Source: Castellaniella sp. MT123
Lineage (GTDB): Bacteria > Pseudomonadota > Gammaproteobacteria > Burkholderiales > Burkholderiaceae_B
DNA length: 64,000 bases
Assembly: GCF_039614765.1 (NCBI RefSeq)
Contig: NZ_CP154879.1
Span: 1,116,001-1,180,000 of the forward strand
Reading direction: 5' to 3'
Positions 20,293-30,411 of the stretch are shown one piece after another. Numbering within the stretch: position 1 is the stretch's first letter; every line of letters begins with the position of its first letter. Below the pieces are notes generated by a model that was given only the letters and a program-made list of their open reading frames with translations, was not told the DNA's origin and ran no database searches. Position numbers and translations under genes: made by a program.

Positions 20293-21497
20293 GCGGCATA
20301 GGAGCGTAGTCGGTACGCGAATTGTTCCAGGCCCTCGATGCCGCTGGCCTGAGCCCGCTGGCACCAGGCCCGCAAATCGGCCAGCAACTGGTCGCTGCTG
20401 GCGCTGGAGGATTCCCACAGGGCAGTCAGTTCGCGACGCATCTGCAGCACGGTGGACAAGGCCGGTGCCACCGACAGCGCATGCGCCACCTGGGCACGTT
20501 CGACCGGAGCGAGCGCCGCCTGATCGCGCACCAGCCATTTACGGCAGCGCCGCAGCAGCCGGCGCTCGGCCAGGCTGCGCCGCAGCTTGAGCGCCTTCAG
20601 TTCATGGCCCACCGTGGTCTTGATCATGCGGGAGTAACGCGCCAGCACGTCGTAGCGGTGGGCAATGATCCCCTGCAACTGATCCAGGCTGAGGGATTCG
20701 ATCGCGACCGGACCGCCGGATTGCCACTGAAGGCGCGGAGCCAGACGACGCACCTGGGCCAGACCCAGGGCCCGCAGTACACGGATGTATCCCCATCCCA
20801 AGTCGATTTCATACCACTTGGAAGAGAATTTTGCCGAGGTGCCATAGGCATGATGATTATTGTGCAGTTCCTCGCCGCCGATCAGGATGCCCCAGGGCGA
20901 CACATTGGTGCTGTCGTCCGGACAGGCGAAATTGCGATAGCCCCAGGCATGCCCCAGGCCATTGACCACGCCGGCCGCCCAGAACGGGATCCACGCCATC
21001 TGCACAGCCCAGACGGTCAGCCCGATAACGCCGAACAGCGCCAGATCGATCATCAGCATCAGAACGATGCCCGCCAGGTTGTGCCGGCCATACAGGTGCC
21101 GTTCCAGCCAGTCGTCGGGTGTGCCGTAACCATAGCGCGCCAGCGTGTCGGCGTTGCTCGCCTCGTCGCGGTACAGTTCGGCCCCGCGAAAGAAGACCTG
21201 CGACAGGCCGAAGACAGCGGGCGAATGGGGATCGCCTTCACGTTCGCACTTTGCGTGGTGTTTACGGTGGATGGCAACCCATTCGCGCGTGACCATGCCG
21301 GTGGTCAGCCACAGCCAGAAGCGGAAAAAATGCGCCACGGCCGGATGCAGATCCAGCCCACGGTGGGCCTGGCTGCGGTGCAGGTACAGGGTGACCGCCA
21401 TGATCGTGACGTGCGTCAGGACCAGCGTGACCGCCAGCAAGGCCCAGGGACCCAGCTGCAGGACGCCGCCCTGCAGGAAGGATAGCAAGGTATTCAT
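20289..21497 (-). CDS. membrane fatty acid desaturase (acyl desaturase)
   Basis: 402 residues from the ATG at 21497. The three histidine boxes of membrane diiron desaturases are present: HRSQAH, HRKHH and HNNHH. Hydrophobic segments flank them (LLAVTLVLTHVTIMAVTLYL; two more near LAGIVLMLMIDLALFGVIGL). The family introduces a cis double bond into acyl chains at the inner membrane and helps adjust fluidity, like Pseudomonas DesA. The hydrophilic C-terminal ~130 residues are Arg-rich and beyond the catalytic core. It is translationally coupled to uvrD, an unexpected partner. The open frame upstream of 21497 is not coding. Confidence 0.88.
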   Translation of the reverse strand: MNTLLSFLQGGVLQLGPWALLAVTLVLTHVTIMAVTLYLHRSQAHRGLDLHPAVAHFFRFWLWLTTGMVTREWVAIHRKHHAKCEREGDPHSPAVFGLSQVFFRGAELYRDEASNADTLARYGYGTPDDWLERHLYGRHNLAGIVLMLMIDLALFGVIGLTVWAVQMAWIPFWAAGVVNGLGHAWGYRNFACPDDSTNVSPWGILIGGEELHNNHHAYGTSAKFSSKWYEIDLGWGYIRVLRALGLAQVRRLAPRLQWQSGGPVAIESLSLDQLQGIIAHRYDVLARYSRMIKTTVGHELKALKLRRSLAERRLLRRCRKWLVRDQAALAPVERAQVAHALSVAPALSTVLQMRRELTALWESSSASSDQLLADLRAWCQRAQASGIEGLEQFAYRLRSYAA

Positions 21498-21604
21498 CGC
21501 ATTCGGGCTGCGCCCGCGTGATTCCCGGAATGAGGCTTTCAGTGTAGTCCACTGCAGCCCCTCGCGTGAAGAATGCCGGCCCCCCGTCGAGGAAGCCGGC
21601 ATGC

Positions 21605-23152
21605 CTACACGGATGGATCCGCGGGCGGTTCCTGGTGAACGGCGGGATCCGGGTCGCCCGAGGCTTCCGGACCATCCGGCGCGCCGGCCTGCGGCGTACC
21701 ACGCTGCATCACGGCGGCAAAAAAGCCATCCGTGCCATGGACGTCCGGGCGCAGACGCAGCATGGGACCATCCAGCGTCAGCGGGATGTTGCGCTCGGCC
21801 AGGATGGCCCCCGCATCCAGCAGGGTGAATTCGGGGTGCTCGGCCAGAAATGCCTGCACCTGCTGTTCGTTTTCCTCGGGCAGCAGGCTGCAACTGGCAT
21901 ATACCAGCCGCCCCCCGGGACGCACGCAGGCGGCCGCCTCGCGCAGGATGGCCGCCTGCGTGGCACACAACTGCGCCAGGGATTCCGGATGCTGGCGCCA
22001 CTTCAGATCGGGATTGCGCCGCAGCGTACCCAGACCGCTGCAGGGCGCGTCCACCAACACACGGTGGGCCTTGCCGCGCAAGCGTTTGACCCGCTGGTCG
22101 TGCTGTTCGGCAATGACCACCGGCACCACGTTCGACAGGCCGCTGCGGGCAAAGCGCGGTTTGGCGCGCGCCAGGCGGGCCGCCGACACGTCGAACGCAT
22201 ACAGGCGCCCGGTCGAGCGCATCAGGGCGCCCAGCAGCAGGGTCTTGCCCCCCGCCCCGGCGCAGAAATCGATGACCATTTCGCCGCGCCGGGGCGCGAC
22301 GAGGGCAGCCAGCAGCTGGCTGCCCTCGTCCTGAACTTCGATCTCGCCGCGCTCGAAGGCCCCCCAGCGATTGACCGGCGGACGCCCCTGAATGCGCATG
22401 CCCCAGGGCGAGTACGGGGTCGGCTTCGCGGCCCATCTGGCCTCCGGCCCCTGGGCCCAGGTTGCCAGCACGGCATCCCGGTCCGTCTTGAGCGGATTGA
22501 CCCGCAGATCCAGTGGTGCCGGTCGGTTCAGGGCCTGCAGCAGGGACTCGGCATCCGGCAGAGCCGCCAGACGCGATTCCAGCCAGTCTGGCACGCTGTA
22601 ACGCACGGCGGCAGGCAGCGTAGCGATGGAAAAGCCTTGCACATAATCCAGCCAGGCGCGTTCGTGCTCATCCAAGCCGGTATCCAGCGTCGTGCGCGGC
22701 CAGACGGATGCCAGGCCCAGCACGGCCAGGCGGCGTGTGGCGGCACCCTGCCCGCTTTCGGCGAACTGCCGGTAGCGGCGCAGATGGCGCATCACGTCGA
22801 ACACGGCTTCGGCGATCTCGCCCCGATCCCGCTGGCCCACCTGAGCATGCCCGCGAAACCAGTGCGACAGCACGGCGTCGGCCGGATACTGCCATTGCAG
22901 GACCTCGCCCAGCACCTGGCGGACCTGCTCGATGCGGGCAGCGGCCATGACGTAGGGCCGCGCGGGCGCCTGGGCCGCGCGCGTCGTCCCAGAGGATGGC
23001 CGCGCACGGCGCGTATCGGGCTCGCCCGCAGCCGGACGGCGCTCGCCACGCGGCGTATCCAGACGCGGCTGCCGGGTCTCCGCGCCACGGGGATGCGAAC
23101 GGCCGGTGGCCGGGCGGTTGCGGGGTTTGCCCCGCGATTCATTCGTGCTCAT
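21605..23152 (-). CDS. RsmB/NOP-family RNA (cytosine-5)-methyltransferase
   Basis: 515 residues from the ATG at 23152. It starts with a ~60-residue Arg/Pro-rich disordered stretch, then an N-terminal domain and a Rossmann SAM-binding core. Motifs are DFCAGAGGKTLLLG (SAM), VLVDAPCSGLGTLRRNPDL with the Cys that releases product, and VYASCSLLPEENEQQ with the catalytic Cys. This fits 5-methylcytosine modification of rRNA. E. coli RsmB is ~430 residues and carries a NusB-like domain; the exact orthology here is uncertain, so no symbol is given. It overlaps purN by 14 bases. Confidence 0.85.
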   Translation of the reverse strand: MSTNESRGKPRNRPATGRSHPRGAETRQPRLDTPRGERRPAAGEPDTRRARPSSGTTRAAQAPARPYVMAAARIEQVRQVLGEVLQWQYPADAVLSHWFRGHAQVGQRDRGEIAEAVFDVMRHLRRYRQFAESGQGAATRRLAVLGLASVWPRTTLDTGLDEHERAWLDYVQGFSIATLPAAVRYSVPDWLESRLAALPDAESLLQALNRPAPLDLRVNPLKTDRDAVLATWAQGPEARWAAKPTPYSPWGMRIQGRPPVNRWGAFERGEIEVQDEGSQLLAALVAPRRGEMVIDFCAGAGGKTLLLGALMRSTGRLYAFDVSAARLARAKPRFARSGLSNVVPVVIAEQHDQRVKRLRGKAHRVLVDAPCSGLGTLRRNPDLKWRQHPESLAQLCATQAAILREAAACVRPGGRLVYASCSLLPEENEQQVQAFLAEHPEFTLLDAGAILAERNIPLTLDGPMLRLRPDVHGTDGFFAAVMQRGTPQAGAPDGPEASGDPDPAVHQEPPADPSV

Positions 23153-23849
23153 GACTATCCTGCGAATTGAAAGCAACCACACCGGACCAGGCACGGTGCG
23201 CGACACCGTCGACCCGGACACGCCCATCGTCCCGCAACGCGACACGCCCCTGCGCCAGCCAGCGCAGGACCTGCATATAGAGCTGGTGTTCCACCGGCAG
23301 CAGGCGCAACGCCAGGCTGTCCGACGTATCATTTTCCAGCACCGGGATGACGCCCTGGGCGATGATGGGCCCATGATCGAGCACCGGCGTCACGAAATGC
23401 ACGGTGCAGCCATGCCACTGCACCCCTTGGGCCAGCGCCTGCTGATGCGTATGCAGCCCGGGAAAGGACGGCAGCAGCGACGGGTGGATGTTGATGATGC
23501 GGCCATTGAAATGGCGTACGAAATTGCTGCCCAGCACCCGCATGAAACCGGCCAGCAGGATGTAGTCCGGCGCCAGCGCGTCTAGCCGTTCCAGCAGGGC
23601 CGCGTCGAACGCATCGCGGCTGGCGAAGTCCCGATGCGACAGGGCTTCCGCAGGCAAGCCCCGATCACGGGCCCAATCCAGGCCGGCCGCGTCGGCACGG
23701 TTCGACAGTACCGCGCAGATCCGCACCGGCAGGCGTTCAGCCGCGACGACGTCCACCAGGGCCTGCATGTTCGAGCCCCGGCCCGAGATCAGGATCGCCA
23801 CCCGCAGGGGCCGTTCGGGAGTATGCTCCACGCGCTCGTTCTCCGACAT
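23139..23849 (-). CDS. purN: phosphoribosylglycinamide formyltransferase 1
   Basis: PurN transfers the formyl group of 10-formyl-THF to GAR in purine synthesis. The ATG at 23849 (MSENERVEH) gives 236 residues. Family marks are ILISGRGSNMQALV, FNGRIINIHPSLLPSF with the catalytic Asn/His, and VTPVLDHGPIIAQ with the Asp. An in-frame start at 23909 would run into the divergent ribF promoter and the extra residues are not family-like. It is the first gene of the purN-rsmB-like pair. Confidence 0.95.
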   Translation of the reverse strand: MSENERVEHTPERPLRVAILISGRGSNMQALVDVVAAERLPVRICAVLSNRADAAGLDWARDRGLPAEALSHRDFASRDAFDAALLERLDALAPDYILLAGFMRVLGSNFVRHFNGRIINIHPSLLPSFPGLHTHQQALAQGVQWHGCTVHFVTPVLDHGPIIAQGVIPVLENDTSDSLALRLLPVEHQLYMQVLRWLAQGRVALRDDGRVRVDGVAHRAWSGVVAFNSQDSHEHE

Positions 23850-23898
23850 AAAATTTGGTGCTCTGTCCGGCCAAACATGAAATTGTAAACTGTCCCCC

Positions 23899-24864
23899 GT
23901 GAAAACCATTCCCCGCCTCTACTGCAAGCTGCCCCGACGCGACGCCACCGCGCCCAGCGCCCTGACCATCGGCAATTTCGACGGGGTGCACCTGGGGCAT
24001 CAGGCCATCCTTGCCCGGGTGCGCGCCCAGGCGGACAGCCGCGGACTGGAACCCACGGTCATGACCTTCGTCCCCCACCCCCGGGCCTTTTTCGCCCGAC
24101 GAGGCGGACGACCGGAACTGATCCCCACCCAGATCAGCAGCCTGCGCGACAAAATCGCCCTGCTCGTCGAGCAGGGCATGCGTCAGATCGTCATTCAGCG
24201 CTTCGACCAGCGCCTGGCCGACATGAGCGCCGAGGACTTCATTCGCGACCTGCTGGTTCGCGGCCTGAACACCCGCTGGCTGCTGGTGGGCGAGGACTTC
24301 CGCTATGGCCACAAGCGCAGCGGCGACGTCGATCTGCTGCGGCGCATGGGCCGCAAACACGGATTCACCGTGGACACAATCGCCGACGTCAACGACGCCC
24401 ACGGCCAGCGCATCTCCAGTTCCGCCCTGCGCACAGCGCTGGCGGTCGGCAACCTGACCCACAGCAGCGAACTGCTGGGCGGCCCCTTCCGCATCACCGG
24501 CCATGTCATCCACGGCCAGAAGCTGGGGCGCGACCTGGGCTTTCCCACCCTGAACCTGCGCGTCCCCGCCCCCTGCGCAGCGCGGTCCGGCATCTACATC
24601 GTGCGCGTGCACGGTCTCCAGACCGACCCGCTGCCGGGGGTCGCCAGCCTGGGGGTGCGGCCCACGGTGACCCGCGACGGCCCCTTGTTGCTGGAGACGC
24701 ATATCCTCGATCAGCGCGTGGACGCCTACGGTAAACTGGTATGCGTCGAATTCCTCGAATTCCTGCGCGACGAGGAATCCTTTCCTGATTTAACCACCCT
24801 GATCGCCGCCATCCGCCAGGACGTGCAAGGCGCTCGCGACTATTTCGCCTCCCATGGACTATAG
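23899..24864 (+). CDS. ribF: bifunctional riboflavin kinase / FAD synthetase
   Basis: RibF phosphorylates riboflavin to FMN and adenylates FMN to FAD. The N-terminal FAD-synthetase nucleotidyl-transferase motif is [15 protein letters not shown] (residues ~22-36), with RYGHKRSGD and [10 protein letters not shown] further on. The C-terminal kinase domain has [15 protein letters not shown] and [10 protein letters not shown]. The GTG start at 23899 gives 321 residues, about normal. The purN and ribF starts are only ~50 bases apart and divergent. The ileS start lies inside its 3' end. Confidence 0.96.
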   Translation: MKTIPRLYCKLPRRDATAPSALTIGNFDGVHLGHQAILARVRAQADSRGLEPTVMTFVPHPRAFFARRGGRPELIPTQISSLRDKIALLVEQGMRQIVIQRFDQRLADMSAEDFIRDLLVRGLNTRWLLVGEDFRYGHKRSGDVDLLRRMGRKHGFTVDTIADVNDAHGQRISSSALRTALAVGNLTHSSELLGGPFRITGHVIHGQKLGRDLGFPTLNLRVPAPCAARSGIYIVRVHGLQTDPLPGVASLGVRPTVTRDGPLLLETHILDQRVDAYGKLVCVEFLEFLRDEESFPDLTTLIAAIRQDVQGARDYFASHGL

Positions 24865-27694
24865 AGACACGCTGAATCTGCCCGAATCCCCTTTCCCGAT
24901 GCGGGGCAACCTGGCCAAACGCGAGCCGGGCTGGGTCGCCGCCTGGGAGGAAAACCGGATTTACGCGGCGATTCGGGCGGCGGCTGCGGGACGGCCGAAG
25001 TTCATCCTGCATGACGGCCCACCGTATGCCAACGGCGATATCCACATTGGCCACGCCGTCAACAAGATCCTCAAGGACATCATCGTCAAAAGCCGCGACA
25101 TGGCGGGCTTTGACGCACAGTACGTGCCGGGTTGGGATTGCCATGGCATGCCAATCGAAATTCAGATCGAAAAGAAATACGGCAAGCATCTGCCGGTCGC
25201 CGAGGTCCAGGCCAAGGCCCGCGCCTATGCGACCGAACAGATCGACCGCCAACGCGCCGACTTCAAGCGGTTGGGCGTGCTGGCGGAATGGGACAATCCC
25301 TACCTGACCATGAACCCGCACAACGAGGCCGACGAACTCCGGGCCTTGGCGCGCATCATGGAAAAAGGCTTCGTGTTCCGTGGCCTCAAGCCCGTGAACT
25401 GGTGCTTCGACTGCGGCTCGGCCCTGGCCGAAGCGGAAGTCGAATACGCCGACCGCAAGGATCCCTCGGTCGATGTCGCCTTCGCCTTTGACGACCGCGC
25501 AGCGATCGCGCAGGCATTCGGACTGACCGGCGAGGTCGATCCAGGCGCCATCGTCATCTGGACCACGACCCCCTGGACCATTCCCGCCAACCAGGCGCTG
25601 AATCTGCATCCGGACCACGAATACGCGCTGGTGCACCTGAGCGAACCCCGCGCCACCGGGCCGTTGCTGCTGGTGGCCAGCGAACTGGTCGAATCCTGCC
25701 TGCAGCGTTGGGGCCTGCAAGGCCAGATCGTCGCCCGCGCCCCCGGCCAGGCGCTGGACGGCCTGACCTTCCGCCATCCGCTGTACGATGCGCACGCCGG
25801 CTACCGCCGCCTGTCGCCGGTCTACCTGGGAGACTACGTCACGCTGGAATCCGGCACGGGCGTCGTGCACTCGGCCCCGGCCTACGGGGTAGAGGACTTC
25901 CTGTCCTGCAAAGCGCACAACCTGCCCGACGCCGATATCCTGAACCCGGTGATGGGCAATGGCCACTACGCCGAGAGCCTGCCGCTTTTCGGCGGCGAGC
26001 TCATCTGGAAGGCCAATCCGCGCATCGTGGACGCACTGCGCGAAGCGGGCAGTCTGTTGCACACCGAATCCCACACCCACAGCTACATGCACTGCTGGCG
26101 CCACAAGACGCCGATCATCTATCGCGCCACCAGCCAATGGTTCGCGGGGATGGACGTCCAGCCGTCATCCGGCCCGACACTGCGCGAGATGGCCCTGAAG
26201 GGCGTGGACGATACGGTCTTCTACCCGGCCTGGGGCCGCGCGCGTCTGCACGCGATGATCGCCAACCGCCCCGACTGGACGCTTTCGCGCCAGCGACAAT
26301 GGGGCGTGCCCATGGCATTTTTCGTGCACAAGGAAACCGGCGCCCTGCACCCGCACACCCCGGAACTGCTGGAACAGGTCGCCCGCCGCGTCGAACGCGA
26401 AGGCATCGAGGCCTGGCAAACCCTGGACCCGCGCGACTTGCTGGGTGACGAGGCCGACCTGTACGAAAAGAACCGCGACACCCTGGACGTCTGGTTCGAT
26501 TCCGGCACCACCCATGCGACCGTGCTCGGTGGTCAGGACCACGTCCTGAAAGGCTCCCACGCGGATGAACTTGCCTGGCCCGCCGACCTGTACCTGGAAG
26601 GCTCCGACCAGCACCGCGGCTGGTTCCATTCTTCCCTGCTCACGGGCTGCATGCTCTATGGCCGCCCGCCCTACAAGGCATTGCTGACCCACGGCTTTGT
26701 CGTGGACGGCCAGGGCAAGAAAATGAGCAAATCAGTCGGCAACGTCGTCTTCCCCCAGGAAGTCTCCAACACCCTGGGCGCCGAGATCCTGCGTCTGTGG
26801 ACCGCGTCGACCGACTATTCAGGCGAATTGTCGATCTCCAAACAGATCCTGGACCGCGTGGTCGAGTCCTACCGGCGCATCCGCAACACGCTGAAGTTCC
26901 TGCTGGGCAACCTGGCGGACTTCAACCCGGCGACCGACACGGTCGCGCCCGACTCCCTGTTCGAGATCGACCGCTATGCGCTGCAGATGACGGCCGCCAT
27001 GCAGGCCGAAGTGCTGTCCGCCTACGAACGCTACGAATTCCATACCGCCGTAGCGCGCCTGCAGATCTTCTGCTCCGAAGACCTCGGCGCCTTCTATCTG
27101 GACATCCTCAAGGACCGCCTCTACACCACCGGCAAGGACAGTGTCGCGCGCCGCTCGGCCCAGACCGCGCTGCACCACGTCACACATGCGCTGCTGAAGC
27201 TGCTCGCGCCAATCCTGTCCTTCACGGCCGAGGAAGCCTGGGCCAATCTGGGCGACAACGCCGGCTCGCTCACGATCTTCACTGGGCTCTTTCACGCCGT
27301 GCCGGTGCCGGCCGATGCCGACGCGCTGGCCACCCGCTGGCGCCGCCTGCGCGAGATCCGCGCCGAAACCATGCGCGAACTCGAGGCCGTGCGCACCCGG
27401 GGCGAGATCGGTTCCTCGCTGGCCGCGGAAATCGACTATCACGCAGCCGGCGACGACCTGTCCCTGCTGCAAAGCCTGGGCGACGATCTGCGTTTCGTGA
27501 TGCTGATCTCGCGGGCCGACGTCCATGCGGCCAACGGCGATTTGCGTGTGACGGTACATGCGACGACTCACGACAAGTGCGGCCGCTGCTGGCACCATCG
27601 GGCCGACGTCGGCCGCGATGCACAGCACCCGGAACTCTGCGGCCGCTGTGTGGACAACCTGTTCGGCGAAGGCGAAACCCGCAGCCATGCCTGA
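24854..27694 (+). CDS. ileS: isoleucyl-tRNA synthetase
   Basis: Class I synthetase of 946 residues. The HIGH motif is [12 protein letters not shown] near residue 60 and the KMSKS motif is [10 protein letters not shown] near residue 620. The editing domain contains [15 protein letters not shown]. The C-terminal zinc ribbon has CGRCWHH and CGRCVDN. It overlaps ribF by 11 bases and lspA by 8 bases; ribF-ileS-lspA is a widespread operon. Confidence 0.98.
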   Translation: MDYRDTLNLPESPFPMRGNLAKREPGWVAAWEENRIYAAIRAAAAGRPKFILHDGPPYANGDIHIGHAVNKILKDIIVKSRDMAGFDAQYVPGWDCHGMPIEIQIEKKYGKHLPVAEVQAKARAYATEQIDRQRADFKRLGVLAEWDNPYLTMNPHNEADELRALARIMEKGFVFRGLKPVNWCFDCGSALAEAEVEYADRKDPSVDVAFAFDDRAAIAQAFGLTGEVDPGAIVIWTTTPWTIPANQALNLHPDHEYALVHLSEPRATGPLLLVASELVESCLQRWGLQGQIVARAPGQALDGLTFRHPLYDAHAGYRRLSPVYLGDYVTLESGTGVVHSAPAYGVEDFLSCKAHNLPDADILNPVMGNGHYAESLPLFGGELIWKANPRIVDALREAGSLLHTESHTHSYMHCWRHKTPIIYRATSQWFAGMDVQPSSGPTLREMALKGVDDTVFYPAWGRARLHAMIANRPDWTLSRQRQWGVPMAFFVHKETGALHPHTPELLEQVARRVEREGIEAWQTLDPRDLLGDEADLYEKNRDTLDVWFDSGTTHATVLGGQDHVLKGSHADELAWPADLYLEGSDQHRGWFHSSLLTGCMLYGRPPYKALLTHGFVVDGQGKKMSKSVGNVVFPQEVSNTLGAEILRLWTASTDYSGELSISKQILDRVVESYRRIRNTLKFLLGNLADFNPATDTVAPDSLFEIDRYALQMTAAMQAEVLSAYERYEFHTAVARLQIFCSEDLGAFYLDILKDRLYTTGKDSVARRSAQTALHHVTHALLKLLAPILSFTAEEAWANLGDNAGSLTIFTGLFHAVPVPADADALATRWRRLREIRAETMRELEAVRTRGEIGSSLAAEIDYHAAGDDLSLLQSLGDDLRFVMLISRADVHAANGDLRVTVHATTHDKCGRCWHHRADVGRDAQHPELCGRCVDNLFGEGETRSHA

Positions 27695-28310
27695 ACCACA
27701 GCCTGGGCGCGCGCCCGCCACCCCCACCACAGCGTCCGTCACCGGGGCGCCGGGCGCTTTGCGCCATGTCCCGCCCGACGGGATGAAGGGCACGCAGGCA
27801 TCCACGGATGCAACCCCCAGCCGCCGCTGGCGCGCGCTGGGCGGCTGGCTGCTCTGGGCGGCACTCCTGATCGTTCTGGATCAGGGCACCAAGGCCTGGA
27901 TCTCCCAGAGCCTGACCTACGCCGAGCGCATCCACATCCTACCCGTCTTCGATCTGACCCTGCTGTTCAACACGGGCGCCGCCTTCAGTTTTCTGGCCGA
28001 AGGCGGCGGCGCCCAGCGCTGGCTTTTCACCGGCATCGCCCTGATCGCCGCCGCGCTGATCCTGCGCTGGCTCTATACGCACGCCGGCCAGCGGCTACTA
28101 TGCGCGGCCCTGGCCAGCATCCTGGGAGGGGCGCTGGGCAATGCCCTGGACCGGCTGATGCATGGCCACGTCGTGGATTTCCTGCTGTTTTACTGGCGCG
28201 ACTGGTACTTCCCGGCCTTCAACGTCGCCGACGTCGCCATCACCTGCGGCGCCGGGCTGCTGATCCTGGATGAAATCCTGCGCGCGCGCCGCGCGCGCAA
28301 AACCGGATAG
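27687..28310 (+). CDS. lspA: lipoprotein signal peptidase (signal peptidase II)
   Basis: LspA cleaves the signal peptide of diacylglyceryl-modified prolipoproteins in the inner membrane. The core has four transmembrane segments and the aspartic-protease motifs: [15 protein letters not shown] and FNVADVAI, whose Asp residues are the catalytic pair. Starting at 27687 (overlapping the ileS stop) gives 207 residues, with a ~45-residue Pro/Thr-rich extension compared with the usual ~165. The internal ATG at 27783 would give 175 residues and may be the real start. Confidence 0.94.
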   Translation: MPEPQPGRAPATPTTASVTGAPGALRHVPPDGMKGTQASTDATPSRRWRALGGWLLWAALLIVLDQGTKAWISQSLTYAERIHILPVFDLTLLFNTGAAFSFLAEGGGAQRWLFTGIALIAAALILRWLYTHAGQRLLCAALASILGGALGNALDRLMHGHVVDFLLFYWRDWYFPAFNVADVAITCGAGLLILDEILRARRARKTG

Positions 28311-28319
28311 GAGACCACC

Positions 28320-29516
28320 ATGCCGGATCTGTCGGGCAAACGCATCGTCCTGGGGCTGACAGGCGGGATCGCCTGCTACAAATCCGCCGAACTGCTGCGC
28401 CGTCTGCAGGATGAAGGCGCAACGGTGGACGTGGTCATGACCGAGGCGGCCACCGGCTTCATCACCCCTGCCACGATGCAGGCGCTGTCGGGGCGTCCGG
28501 TCTGGACCGATGCCTGGGACAGCCGCATGGACAACCGCATGGCCCACATCAACCTGACCCGGGGCGCGGACGCGGTGCTGATCGTCCCGGCCAGCACGGA
28601 TTTTCTGGCGAAGCTCGCCCACGGTCTGGCCGACGACCTGTTGGCAACCCTGTGCGTGGCGCGCGGCGCCGTGCCGCTGCTGGCAGCCCCGGCCATGAAC
28701 CACGAAATGTGGACCCATCCGGCGACTCAACGTAACGCGGCGCAACTACGGGCGGACGGCGTCACCCTGATCGGGCCTGCCGAAGGCGACCAGGCCTGCG
28801 GGGAAACCGGGACCGGGCGCATGATGGAACCCGACCAGATCCTGCGTGCCCTGGTCGCCTTTTTCCAGCCCAAGGTGCTGGCCGGGCGGCGCGTACTGCT
28901 GACGGCCGGCCCCACCAGCGAGCCCATCGACCCGGTGCGGGTCCTGACCAACCGCTCGTCCGGCCGCATGGGCTACGCCCTGGCCCGGGCGGCCGCCGAG
29001 GCCGGTGCGACCGTGACGCTGGTGTCCGGCCCGACCGCCCTGCCTTGTCCGGATGATGTCACTCGCATCGGCGTCACCCGCGCCACCGACATGCACGCCG
29101 CCGTCATGGCCCATGCGCCGGGCGCCGACCTCTTCATCGCAGTCGCCGCTGTGGCGGACTGGGGCATCGCCAACCCGTCGGACACCAAGCTGAAGAAAAA
29201 AGCCGGGGGCCAGCCCCCCACCCTGCGGTTCGTCCAGAACCCGGACATCCTGGCCGATGTCGCCGCGCTGTCGGGGGGGCCATGGTGCGTCGGCTTTGCC
29301 GCCGAAACCGATCACCTGCACGAACACGCCCAGGCCAAACGCCAGCGCAAGGGCATCCCGCTGATCGTGGGCAATCTGGCCCAGCAGGTCATGGACGCGG
29401 AAGACGCCGAGTTGATCCTCTTCGACGACGACGGCGCCCACCCGCTGCCCCCACAGCCCAAGCTGCAGGCTGCCCGCCAACTGATCACCTGGATCGCCCA
29501 GCGGCTGCCCGACTGA
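28320..29516 (+). CDS. coaBC: bifunctional phosphopantothenoylcysteine decarboxylase / phosphopantothenate-cysteine ligase
   Basis: CoaBC makes 4'-phosphopantetheine from phosphopantothenate and cysteine for coenzyme A. The N-terminal flavodoxin-like CoaC part has [26 protein letters not shown] and the active-site flap [10 protein letters not shown]. The C-terminal CoaB part has [20 protein letters not shown] and FAAETDHL. 398 residues is full length. It follows lspA by 9 bases. Confidence 0.96.
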   Translation: MPDLSGKRIVLGLTGGIACYKSAELLRRLQDEGATVDVVMTEAATGFITPATMQALSGRPVWTDAWDSRMDNRMAHINLTRGADAVLIVPASTDFLAKLAHGLADDLLATLCVARGAVPLLAAPAMNHEMWTHPATQRNAAQLRADGVTLIGPAEGDQACGETGTGRMMEPDQILRALVAFFQPKVLAGRRVLLTAGPTSEPIDPVRVLTNRSSGRMGYALARAAAEAGATVTLVSGPTALPCPDDVTRIGVTRATDMHAAVMAHAPGADLFIAVAAVADWGIANPSDTKLKKKAGGQPPTLRFVQNPDILADVAALSGGPWCVGFAAETDHLHEHAQAKRQRKGIPLIVGNLAQQVMDAEDAELILFDDDGAHPLPPQPKLQAARQLITWIAQRLPD

Positions 29517-29595
29517 GCCCCTTCCGGGCCGGCCGAGGCCATGCCGCAGCCAGGCCAGCGCCGATTTTCTTGTCTCTTCCATTCCGGACATCATC

Positions 29596-30063
29596 ATGCA
29601 TCGACGACTCATTCAGGCCCGCATCGTCAACCCTCTGCTGGGTTCGGATGCCATTCCCCTACCCGATTACGCCACCGGCGGCTCCGCCGCCATGGACCTG
29701 CGCGCCTGCCTGGACACGCCCCAAACCCTGCGACCCGGAGAGCGTCTTCCCGTTCCTACCGGCCTGGCGATCAATATGATGGACCCAGGACTGGTCGCGA
29801 TCGTGGCCTCCCGTTCCGGGCTGTCGCTGAAGCACGGCATCCGCGTGGCCCAGGGCATCGGCGTCATCGATGCGGATTACCATGGCGAAATCAAGGTGCT
29901 GCTGACCAACGACAGTGACCAAGCCTACGACATCCAGCCCGGAGAACGGATTGCGCAGCTGCTGTTCCAGCCCGTCATCCAGGTCGGCCTGCATCTGGTC
30001 GACAACTTCGAGACCGAAACCGAGCGCGGCGCCGGCGGCTTCGGCAGCACCGGCCGGCACTAG
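29596..30063 (+). CDS. dut: deoxyuridine 5'-triphosphate nucleotidohydrolase (dUTPase)
   Basis: Dut hydrolyses dUTP to dUMP, keeping uracil out of DNA and feeding dTMP synthesis. 155 residues with the five trimeric-dUTPase motifs, among them AAMDLRA (I), [11 protein letters not shown] (II), [11 protein letters not shown] (III), GERIAQLLF (IV) and the C-terminal [10 protein letters not shown] (V). It follows coaBC by about 80 bases; coaBC-dut is a common neighbouring pair. Confidence 0.97.
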   Translation: MHRRLIQARIVNPLLGSDAIPLPDYATGGSAAMDLRACLDTPQTLRPGERLPVPTGLAINMMDPGLVAIVASRSGLSLKHGIRVAQGIGVIDADYHGEIKVLLTNDSDQAYDIQPGERIAQLLFQPVIQVGLHLVDNFETETERGAGGFGSTGRH

Positions 30064-30411
30064 CACCCCTCAGAACAAGTCCTCGTGCCATCCTCGACAT
30101 TCAGGCCGCACTCCAGTTAGTGTCTGGTCATATTAGTAAAACCCCTGGTTGTACTCCTTCAACCCAGCTGGTTAAACTTTCACACGATTCTGGTTTCGCC
30201 GATAGGTTGTACCTTTAGCGAAACCCGGATGGACCGGTTCCAGCCGGCCCAGCCCTCGGGCCGCCCTTCGGGGCGGACCGATCGGCCTCAGACTTCCTGG
30301 CATTCAGGCGATCCCTGACCCCCGGGAAGACCCCCATGGTGTAGAGTGCGTGCTGTTAATATATTACGAATATATGGTTCCATCCGGGTCCATGAAAAGG
30401 AGAATCCAGAC
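30064..30411 (+). other. 348-base regulatory gap between dut and the liv operon
   Basis: No gene is visible. The gap contains two GGTTGTAC boxes (30147-30155, 30205-30213) with GGTTAAAC between them (30170-30177). An inverted repeat GGTTTCGC/GCGAAACC (30192-30199, 30218-30225) encloses the second box. A GC hairpin CCGCCC-TTCG-GGGCGG (30261-30276) has a UUCG tetraloop, and a strong Shine-Dalgarno (AAAAGGAG) precedes the ATG at 30412. If transcription starts near 30185, the liv leader is over 200 bases long and structured. Confidence 0.7.
30147..30213 (+). promoter_or_regulatory. candidate liv promoter with paired operator boxes
   Basis: GGTTGTACT (30147-30155) contains a possible -35 TTGTAC; 17-18 bases on is TTAAAC/TAAACT as a weak -10. 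GGTTGTACC at 30205-30213 would lie just downstream of the start. The boxes resemble the GTTGCA-containing operators described for E. coli PutA, and the same set occurs before putA in this window. Confidence 0.5.

Noticed and set aside
20289-22436. 715-residue reading of the desaturase frame from 22436
   Set aside because: The upstream third overlaps the rsmB-like gene in another frame and is not protein-like; the desaturase begins at 21497.
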